From positions 1-21,638 of IMG/VR virus record IMGVR_UViG_3300013132_000297: DNA of 21,638 nt. The stretch is one strand, 5' to 3'. Shown here one piece after another: positions 17,194 to 21,638 of this stretch (position 1 is its first letter; each line of letters starts with the position of its first letter). The DNA comes from a virus. Both the position numbers and the translations under genes were made by a program. The notes beneath the pieces are model-generated. The model did not search any database. It saw only the letters and a list, made by a program, of their open reading frames with translations, and was not told where the DNA came from.

Positions 17194-17221
17194 TTTATCC
17201 TCCTTTAGGATAGTTATAAAC

Positions 17222-17250
17222 ATTATAACAAATAGATTTTATTAACACAA
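17222..17250 (-). promoter_or_regulatory. Promoter for chaperone-tape measure-baseplate unit
   Basis: TTGTGT (17250-17245), a 17-base spacer, and TATAAT (17227-17222) with an extended TG one base upstream (TGTTATAAT). The expected start is near 17215, leaving a leader of about 22 nt that contains AAAGGAGG before TTG 17193. It begins only a few bases after the major tail terminator, so the downstream genes can be transcribed independently. Confidence 0.6.
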
Positions 17251-17254
17251 GCAC

Positions 17255-17281
17255 AAAACCCCCGTAAAATAAGGGGGTTTT
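17255..17281 (-). terminator. Rho-independent terminator after major tail gene
   Basis: The minus-strand RNA has AAAACCCCC (17281-17273), a nine-base loop, then GGGGGUUUU (17263-17255): a perfect nine-pair stem whose 3' arm ends in four U, continuing UUUUGUGCUU. It lies 19 bases after the major tail stop codon. The inverse is also GC-rich followed by T on the plus strand, but no plus-strand gene uses it. Confidence 0.85.
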
Positions 17282-17299
17282 GCTAATAACCTAAATAAA

Positions 17300-18010
17300 T
17301 TAAGCTATGATTCTATCAATAATCTTGCCATATTCTGCCCCTACGTAGTTAGCGTCTGGGAGAAGACGGAAGGTCACTGGGAATGTAGTTGGTGTATTAC
17401 GTGCCAACGTGAATTGTGTCTGTTGTACAGATAGCACCTTGCGAGCATAGTATACACGCTCAGAGTTTGCTGATGACTCTGTATTTGATACAGTTTTGAA
17501 TGTTGGAGCTTGTCCAACTGCAAATAGCTGACGCTCTGTTGGAGCAACTCCAAGAGCACCTGCCTCAAGACCAAGAGTTAGATCTCCTGCTGCAGTGTTA
17601 GGACCTGCATAGTTATCTGTTGATGCTGAACCATTCTTCTTAAGAGTTGATGCACCTTGTCCGAATACTGTTAGAACGTTCTGCAAAGTTCCTTCTGTCA
17701 TTTCAGTCATAATCATGACCTGCATAGCAGACTTGAAAAGCTTTGCGGCGTCTAGCAACTGATCTACAGTAACGTCTTCGAATGTTGGGTTATAAGTGAT
17801 CTGAAGACCGTTGTTTGTAAAACCAACATTACGAACCTTAGCTGAAGCAGCCAAAGGTGTTGAAGCTGTTTGACCACCTGTAAGGGTGATGTGTCCAGCA
17901 TCTAGCAAGTTTTCATGATCTGCTGCATAAGTTGCATCGGTTGAGTCCTTTACTGAAATAAACACTGGAGCTGCACCGACGATGATATTTTTAGCATTAT
18001 TAAATGCCAT
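17300..18010 (-). CDS. Major tail (tube) protein
   Basis: A 236-residue protein that most likely polymerises into the tail tube. It lies between the tail terminator and the chaperone, which is the usual place of this gene. It is rich in beta-forming stretches: NIIVGAAPVFISVKDST, the loop region AGHITLTGGQTAS, LQITYNPTFEDVTVDQLLDA, a central helical piece (AKLFKSAMQVMIMTEM), and the C-terminal strands VYYARKVLSVQQTQFTLARN and FPVTFRLLPDANYVGAEYGK. The start is secure: ATG 18010 follows AGGAGGT at about 7 nt spacing. It has its own candidate promoter and terminator, as fits a protein needed in hundreds of copies. Codons are noticeably richer in C and G at third positions (AAC, TTC, AAG, ATC) than in the tape measure and baseplate genes. 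The assignment rests on position, size and expression signals. Confidence 0.8.
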   Translation of the reverse strand: MAFNNAKNIIVGAAPVFISVKDSTDATYAADHENLLDAGHITLTGGQTASTPLAASAKVRNVGFTNNGLQITYNPTFEDVTVDQLLDAAKLFKSAMQVMIMTEMTEGTLQNVLTVFGQGASTLKKNGSASTDNYAGPNTAAGDLTLGLEAGALGVAPTERQLFAVGQAPTFKTVSNTESSANSERVYYARKVLSVQQTQFTLARNTPTTFPVTFRLLPDANYVGAEYGKIIDRIIA

Positions 18011-18078
18011 TGTTTTTACCTCCTATTTATTAAAATTAAATTGTTTGAGCTGGCTAGGCTCTTTCCTCTTTCCTCTAT
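18011..18078 (-). promoter_or_regulatory. Long leader of major tail gene with strong ribosome binding site
   Basis: If transcription begins near 18078, the leader is about 68 nt. It starts with a purine repeat (AGAGGAAAGAGGAAAGAG), then GAGC...GCTC, which could form a four-pair hairpin, then an A/U-rich unstructured stretch and AGGAGGTAAAAACA before the ATG. It is the longest leader in the window and has the best Shine-Dalgarno match. A role in efficient translation or mRNA stability is inferred. Confidence 0.45.
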
Positions 18079-18083
18079 GTCTA

Positions 18084-18112
18084 ATTTTAGGGCATAAAAG
18101 GTTAAAAGGCAA
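18084..18112 (-). promoter_or_regulatory. Candidate sigma70-type promoter for major tail gene
   Basis: TTGCCT (18112-18107), exactly 17 bases, then TAAAAT (18089-18084). Four of six and five of six bases match the consensus. There is no extended -10 TG, unlike the three other promoters proposed here. It lies in the 108-base gap just after the tail terminator gene. Confidence 0.5.
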
Positions 18113-18118
18113 AATGTA

Positions 18119-18634
18119 TTAAACATACCTACCTAAGCTATTTGTGTTCCTGGAATACTTGATCTCCAGTATGACATCCGCCGAATAAAAGCCTTGAAGC
18201 TCTTCTGAAGGCTCTGTAGGCGACATATCGGCAACATATATAGAGTGGAATTTAAATTTTTCTGAATTAAAGCCTGGGAAGGAATTAACATCTTTTGCAG
18301 ATTCATCCATCCGCCTAAATTCGTCTATCATGAAGTTTCGTATCTCATTTATCTTAGATACCTCAGTTGAATATACGGTAAACAATATTTGCTCATTACA
18401 TATAAGCCATAGGGTATCATAAGATACGGCTATCTTGTCGTAGACTATATGATCCTTCCCGCTCAAAAATTGACTCATATCTGGTATCTGTTGGACTGGA
18501 ATAATAGGAACCAGTGTCTCTCCTATATTATCGCTATAGTAGTCGTCTTCATTAAATACCTCTGTTGATTTTAATTTACTCCAAATATATTTACGCAACT
18601 CTAACATTGCATCTATTTTATAATTTACGGTCAT
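18119..18634 (-). CDS. Putative tail terminator protein
   Basis: A 171-residue alpha/beta protein without a recognised signature motif. It is encoded immediately before the major tail protein, where the tail terminator, which caps the tube and joins it to the neck, is normally found. A helix (DAMLELRKYIWSKLKSTEVF) opens the protein. Strands follow (KIAVSYDTLWLICNEQILFT), then a long helix (VSKINEIRNFMIDEFRRMDE) and a final strand (GFYSADVILEIKYSRN). This helix-strand pattern is typical of gpU/gp17-type terminators. Its ATG overlaps the preceding stop (ATGA), and GGAG lies 7 bases upstream. Assignment is by position and predicted secondary structure. Confidence 0.55.
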   Translation of the reverse strand: MTVNYKIDAMLELRKYIWSKLKSTEVFNEDDYYSDNIGETLVPIIPVQQIPDMSQFLSGKDHIVYDKIAVSYDTLWLICNEQILFTVYSTEVSKINEIRNFMIDEFRRMDESAKDVNSFPGFNSEKFKFHSIYVADMSPTEPSEELQGFYSADVILEIKYSRNTNSLGRYV

Positions 18635-19452
18635 AGGACTGCTCCAAATGCGGCGGACAAAGAAGCATCTGCCTGAATTGATATTGTATTAGTATTAAAT
18701 GAATATTTAACAGTCTTAATATTTGATGGTAATTTTAATGCTCTTGACATTGATCTATTAAATAACTGTTGGAATCCTGATCTCTTAATTGATTCATTAA
18801 CTAAATTACCTTTAAAGAATCTGGAATATGTCATCATAAATGAATTCTTTACTCCCGCCCCGCCTGGCCTGCTGACGATTACAGAGGCTCCTTCGGGCAT
18901 GAACACCTTGTACCCATTGGTCTCAAATACAAGGCGCTTAGAATGGCGTGGAGCAATTTTAAGGGGCATCCCAGCTTCCATCACAGAGGCCTTACTAACA
19001 AATACATGTCTACGATTACCTTCGGCGGAAGCAAAAGTCTTAGAAGGCAATAATTCATATGTAACAGAAAATCCAAGACGATCCGTATTTAATTTATTTA
19101 ATTTGAATAATCTGGCTGATGGTTCTCCTGCCTGTCTCCATTCATATACATGATGTAAAGATCTTGGTTTTACTCTAGCCTGAGAATCTACAAAGCTGCC
19201 AAAATCTTTTTCTATTTGATTAAATATAATTTCTTTGAATTTATTTCTAAATGAAGCATTAGATGTCAACTTAGCAATAACTTGGGTATTGTAATATATG
19301 TAGGCAGATATTTGTGCTACTAGGGTTTCTTTTATGACTCCGCCTTTGGACCCTAACATTAATCTTTGAAGTCCGCTGGAGGCTTGAATTAAGGGAACGC
19401 TATAGTCCAATTCTCTGGTTCTCCGATCTCTTAATAACCGAGTTATAAGCAA
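18631..19452 (-). CDS. Putative neck / tail completion protein
   Basis: A 273-residue basic protein that I do not recognise by motif. It lies between the putative head-closure gene and the tail terminator gene, where HK97-gp10-like neck or tail-completion proteins are found, but it is longer than those usually are. It has many Arg and Lys residues (KPRSLHHVYEWRQAGEPSAR; IKRSGFQQLFNRSMSRALKL) and a C-terminal beta stretch (TVKYSFNTNTISIQADASLS). The start is uncertain. The longest form begins at TTG 19452 and overlaps the upstream gene by 53 nt with a poor ribosome binding site. TTG 19410, preceded by GGAG at 10 nt, gives an 11-nt overlap and a protein 14 residues shorter. Its stop overlaps the next ATG by four bases (ATGA). 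Confidence 0.5.
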   Translation of the reverse strand: MLITRLLRDRRTRELDYSVPLIQASSGLQRLMLGSKGGVIKETLVAQISAYIYYNTQVIAKLTSNASFRNKFKEIIFNQIEKDFGSFVDSQARVKPRSLHHVYEWRQAGEPSARLFKLNKLNTDRLGFSVTYELLPSKTFASAEGNRRHVFVSKASVMEAGMPLKIAPRHSKRLVFETNGYKVFMPEGASVIVSRPGGAGVKNSFMMTYSRFFKGNLVNESIKRSGFQQLFNRSMSRALKLPSNIKTVKYSFNTNTISIQADASLSAAFGAVL

Positions 19453-19828
19453 TTACATTTCCAAACCCATCTGTTACTGGTGTGCTACCAATTATCTCAA
19501 ATACTGTAGGGGTCTCTGTTGGATAATTTAATTCGACCCATATTGCATTATTTTTAGAATCTCTAATATTTGTAACTTTTTCCCTATAGGTTAAACGTGC
19601 TGCTGTTCTGACCTGCAAAATTTCTTCATTGGTATATTTGTTTCCATACGACTGAATGCTATTTGTGCGGGTAGAAGAGGAATTACTAATTACGCCCTTA
19701 GCGGAACAATCTATTGTTTTGTAATATATCCATTCCTTTTTTAAAGCCCCTGTATCTGGATCTTGCAAATCTGTCTGTCTATAGACATCCATCTTCATAG
19801 ACAATACTGAGTCTACGAGGTCTAACAT
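19400..19828 (-). CDS. Putative head closure (head-tail stopper) protein
   Basis: A 142-residue protein with beta character, placed right after the head-tail adaptor gene. Features are MKMDVYRQTDLQDPDTGALK near the N-terminus, which has the opening strand and Y/R-x-x-x-x-D-x-x-T-G turn typical of small stopper proteins, then the strand EWIYYKTIDCSAKGVIS, and the C-terminal IWVELNYPTETPTVFEIIGS. Stoppers of the SPP1 gp16/lambda gpFII class have similar size and close the portal channel after packaging. The start abuts the preceding stop (TAAATG) without a convincing Shine-Dalgarno sequence, so it is probably coupled. Function is assigned from order and size. Confidence 0.55.
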   Translation of the reverse strand: MLDLVDSVLSMKMDVYRQTDLQDPDTGALKKEWIYYKTIDCSAKGVISNSSSTRTNSIQSYGNKYTNEEILQVRTAARLTYREKVTNIRDSKNNAIWVELNYPTETPTVFEIIGSTPVTDGFGNVIAYNSVIKRSENQRIGL

Positions 19829-20821
19829 TTAGATCACAACCATTTGTGTAAGAACATATGGGCTAATAAGCTTATCAGCCAATTGATTTCCCGTTTTTGA
19901 ATATGCATCTCTAGCATACTCAAAGTTCCAGTCAAACGTTTGAATGTTCTTTACATATTTATTTCTCCAAACAGTATCCTTAGCAAAATAATCTTTCATA
20001 AGTTCCACACATGCCAATTGAATATCGTTAGGAACTTCTTCCCAACCATATCTTCCTTGCACTCTATATCTTACGTTTTTAGAGAATGCCATTCCGCTAT
20101 ATGTATCATTAACGGTTGGGGGAACCATACCGTTTGCTATATACACAGTATTGTCTAGCATACTTGTTCTATCTATTCTGATTCCAAAATCACTTTCAGA
20201 AATCATTGGTTCATACCGCCAAATATTTACAACTGGATTCGCTAGATTATCTACCAACAAAATATCGTTATGGTAAAGCTTATGAATATCCACAATACGA
20301 TGAGGAAGCGGCAGAATATCAGAATCATTTCCAAATACTACCTCAACATCATCATATGTAAAAAAGTTTTGATCTGTTACATTTTCAATTAATTTACGGC
20401 CATATCTTTCTGCCCGCTTTGCCTCTTCATATGTCTTATAGTTTGGATCACTTGGGTCTACTCCAAAATTAAGCTCATTCATTGCTTCATAAATATTTGT
20501 ATATGGAGTAGTAATATCTACATACGAAGTATGTGAAACAGAATTTGAACTTACTTGATATTCCCAAACTAACTTAAACTTTCTTTGACGTTGAGTATAG
20601 CTAAGAGGCAAATTAACATAGTAACTTCCCGTATCTGTCTCTGAGGCTACTGCAGTAAGAGTTGTTAATAAGGTAGCAGGATTAATTGCTGGACTTATTG
20701 TAACGTCAGAGGTTACATCGTAAACCTTAACGGTTGGAACCGCATCTGATGCTGTTATTTCTCCCTGCCAAAAAACTCTATGAGTTATTGGAGAGTTTGT
20801 ATTGATGTATATCTCTGCCAT
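19829..20821 (-). CDS. Putative head-tail adaptor with extra N-terminal beta domain
   Basis: A 330-residue protein, about twice the length of a typical gp6/gp15-class adaptor. Residues about 1-105 form an Ig-like or carbohydrate-binding-like sandwich (ITHRVFWQGEITASDAVPTV; TDTGSYYVNLPLSYTQRQRK; FKLVWEYQVSSNSVS). Residues about 108-330 are the adaptor-like part: the helix EAKRAERYGRKLIENVTDQN, a strand pair with LPLPHRIVDIHKLYHNDIL, VRYRVQGRYGWEEVPNDIQL and a C-terminal helical stretch (ACVELMKDYFAKDTVW). The motif GRYGWEEVPxDI is typical of this adaptor family. It starts 9 nt after the upstream stop with no clear ribosome binding site. The fused beta domain may sit on the neck surface. That is inference. 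Confidence 0.65.
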   Translation of the reverse strand: MAEIYINTNSPITHRVFWQGEITASDAVPTVKVYDVTSDVTISPAINPATLLTTLTAVASETDTGSYYVNLPLSYTQRQRKFKLVWEYQVSSNSVSHTSYVDITTPYTNIYEAMNELNFGVDPSDPNYKTYEEAKRAERYGRKLIENVTDQNFFTYDDVEVVFGNDSDILPLPHRIVDIHKLYHNDILLVDNLANPVVNIWRYEPMISESDFGIRIDRTSMLDNTVYIANGMVPPTVNDTYSGMAFSKNVRYRVQGRYGWEEVPNDIQLACVELMKDYFAKDTVWRNKYVKNIQTFDWNFEYARDAYSKTGNQLADKLISPYVLTQMVVI

Positions 20822-20830
20822 TTAATTGGC

Positions 20831-21226
20831 TTAGTTATAGAACTCCTGTACTTCTTTTGGAGTAGCCATAACAAAACCTTCCTCCTTATCAAAAATTGCT
20901 TGGGCTGTATCTTTGTCCATAGCAACAAATGGGTGTTCTTTTGTAAAAGTATGACCCCTGGTCTCATAACTATAATTATTTCTTGTCATTTTGACTAGGA
21001 CCATATCTTCTTTGTTCACTGCCTTTGGTTCCGCTTTTGATAAAACTTCGTTCATTTCTTTTTCTTCTTCCTCTATGCCTTTGGCCTTTTTATAAATTGA
21101 CCATGTAACGCCTTCTTCTGCGAGGGCAGCAATAATTTCTTTTTTACCTTTTTGTTCTTCAATATCTACTGCAAAGTCTTCTGCTATTTGCTTTAACTCT
21201 GCTACTTTTAATGTTTCAAATGACAT
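20831..21226 (-). CDS. Small post-capsid protein with Rho-N/HeH-like N-terminus
   Basis: A 131-residue acidic protein. Residues 1-38 (FETLKVAELKQIAEDFAVDI, then GKKEIIAALAEEGV) match the Rho N-terminal/HeH/SAP type of two-helix fold: T-x-x-E-L-K-x-I-A, later K-x-E-I-I-x-A-L. Such motifs are common in small phage proteins encoded beside the capsid gene. A charged linker with EEEEKEMNEVLSKAEPKAVN follows. The C-terminal part (LVKMTRNNYSYETRGHTFTK; HPFVAMDKDTAQAIFDKEEG) is a small beta domain ending near PKEVQEFYN. It has a good ribosome binding site (AGGAG, 6 nt before ATG) behind an extended -10 promoter. It could be a capsid-associated or head-tail connector protein. The precise role is not visible. 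Confidence 0.55.
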   Translation of the reverse strand: MSFETLKVAELKQIAEDFAVDIEEQKGKKEIIAALAEEGVTWSIYKKAKGIEEEEKEMNEVLSKAEPKAVNKEDMVLVKMTRNNYSYETRGHTFTKEHPFVAMDKDTAQAIFDKEEGFVMATPKEVQEFYN

Positions 21227-21252
21227 TAATTTCTCCTTTTGTAGGTCATTTA

Positions 21253-21261
21253 ATTATAGCA
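21253..21261 (-). promoter_or_regulatory. Extended -10 promoter of the neck gene unit
   Basis: TGCTATAAT on the minus strand, a perfect -10 hexamer with extended TG, sits between the capsid terminator and the 131-residue gene. No good -35 is present at 17 bases (TTTTCC). A TTGACT exists but only five bases upstream of the hexamer. The expected start near 21246 leaves about 20 nt with AAAAGGAG before ATG 21226. Confidence 0.6.
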
Positions 21262-21277
21262 TTAGTCAATTAAAAGG

Positions 21278-21307
21278 AAAAGCCCCCAAATTAATGAGGG
21301 CTTTTTT
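21278..21307 (-). terminator. Rho-independent terminator after major capsid gene
   Basis: On the minus strand AAAAGCCCUC (21305-21296) pairs with GGGGGCUUUU (21287-21278) across an eight-base loop: ten pairs with one UG wobble, followed by CCUUUU. It lies about 20 bases after the capsid stop. On the plus strand the same hairpin is followed by six T, so it could work in both directions. Confidence 0.85.
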
Positions 21308-21325
21308 GCAGATCTAAATCCTAAA

Positions 21326-21638
21326 TTAGGAAGCGACCTTAACGTTCTTTACAACGACCCAAGCATCTGCTTGCTCAATCTGGACACCAACACGGGTATA
21401 CATTGTATACTCAATTGCGTCCTTCTTTGGCCAGAAGAAACGATATACGGTTACATCACGCTTGATACCAATAACTACGTTATTTGGGAATGACAAGTGG
21501 ATATCTCCATGATCTCCAGTTTCGCCAGAGTAGTCTCCGTCTTGTGCCTCTTTTAGAAGAGGTACTTCAACGATTGGAATACCGAATGCGAATGGTGCTA
21601 CGTATCCTGCTGGACCACCTAGTGGCTCAGTTGCTCCA
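21326..21638 (-). CDS. Major capsid protein, C-terminal part (start outside window)
   Basis: The last 103 codons of a gene entering from the right edge, ending in TAA at 21328-21326. The visible sequence includes GGPAGYVAPFAFGIPIVEVP, LKEAQDGDYSGETGDHGD, IHLSFPNNVVIGIKRDVTVY and the end RVGVQIEQADAWVVVKNVKV. The sequence of VIGxxRxVxxxxFxx, then a YTMYTRVGVQIEQADAWVVV strand, resembles the C-terminal A and P domain strands of HK97-fold capsid proteins. Strong third-position C/G choices (all five Phe are TTC, most Lys are AAG) and the strong terminator behind it fit a very highly expressed protein. The upstream promoter and start are outside this window. Confidence 0.8.
   Translation of the reverse strand, partial: GATEPLGGPAGYVAPFAFGIPIVEVPLLKEAQDGDYSGETGDHGDIHLSFPNNVVIGIKRDVTVYRFFWPKKDAIEYTMYTRVGVQIEQADAWVVVKNVKVAS

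Noticed and set aside
17374-17574. Minus-strand open frame of 66 codons inside the major tail gene
   Set aside because: It is out of frame with the strongly supported tail protein and has no ribosome binding site.
18046-18064. GAGC/GCTC inverted repeat as operator or terminator
   Set aside because: Only four pairs with no following T run. It is mentioned as part of the leader and not as a separate regulator site.
21244-21273. TTGACT near TATAAT as a full -35/-10 promoter
   Set aside because: The two hexamers are only five bases apart, so TTGACT cannot serve as the -35. The extended -10 alone is kept.

Overview
This window is part of the late structural region of a tailed double-stranded DNA phage or prophage with siphovirus-type (long, non-contractile) tail genes. 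Everything is transcribed from the minus strand, so the region reads from right to left. I see no plus-strand gene, tRNA, insertion sequence or CRISPR array, and no gap over about 110 bases. The DNA is AT-rich. The host cannot be fixed. The tape measure protein carries peptidoglycan-directed domains (CHAP, LysM) and a zinc protease whose signature resembles snapalysin. One gene looks leaderless, and the promoters rely on the -10 element. A Gram-positive host, perhaps an actinobacterium, fits but is inferred.

Head and neck (21638 to 18119): the C-terminal end of the major capsid protein, a rho-independent terminator, then a promoter and a tightly packed set. The set holds a small Rho-N/HeH-like protein, a head-tail adaptor with an extra N-terminal beta domain, a head-closure protein, a neck or tail-completion protein and a tail terminator. 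Assignments in this set rest mostly on gene order.

Tail tube and tape measure (18118 to 6857): the major tail protein has its own candidate promoter, a leader of about 68 nt and a terminator. A second promoter directly follows that terminator. The tail assembly chaperone comes next, with a textbook -1 programmed frameshift (heptamer C CCA AAC at 16903-16897) that joins two reading frames. It precedes a 3,220-residue tape measure protein. Besides the TP901-type core and coiled coils, the tape measure protein contains an R-S-E ADP-ribosyltransferase-like domain, a CHAP hydrolase domain, a LysM domain and a metzincin-type zinc protease domain. This multi-enzyme tape measure is the most notable content of the window.

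Baseplate and fibres (6857 to 1): a distal-tail-type protein, a large hub-type protein, a second hub-type protein with FN3, lectin-like and hub domains, a small unknown protein that appears to be leaderless, a receptor-binding or fibre-type protein, and the start of an FN3-repeat protein that runs off the left edge.

Transcription appears split into units by two terminators and by three copies of the same extended -10 element, TGNTATAAT. On my read-through that element occurs only in intergenic gaps.
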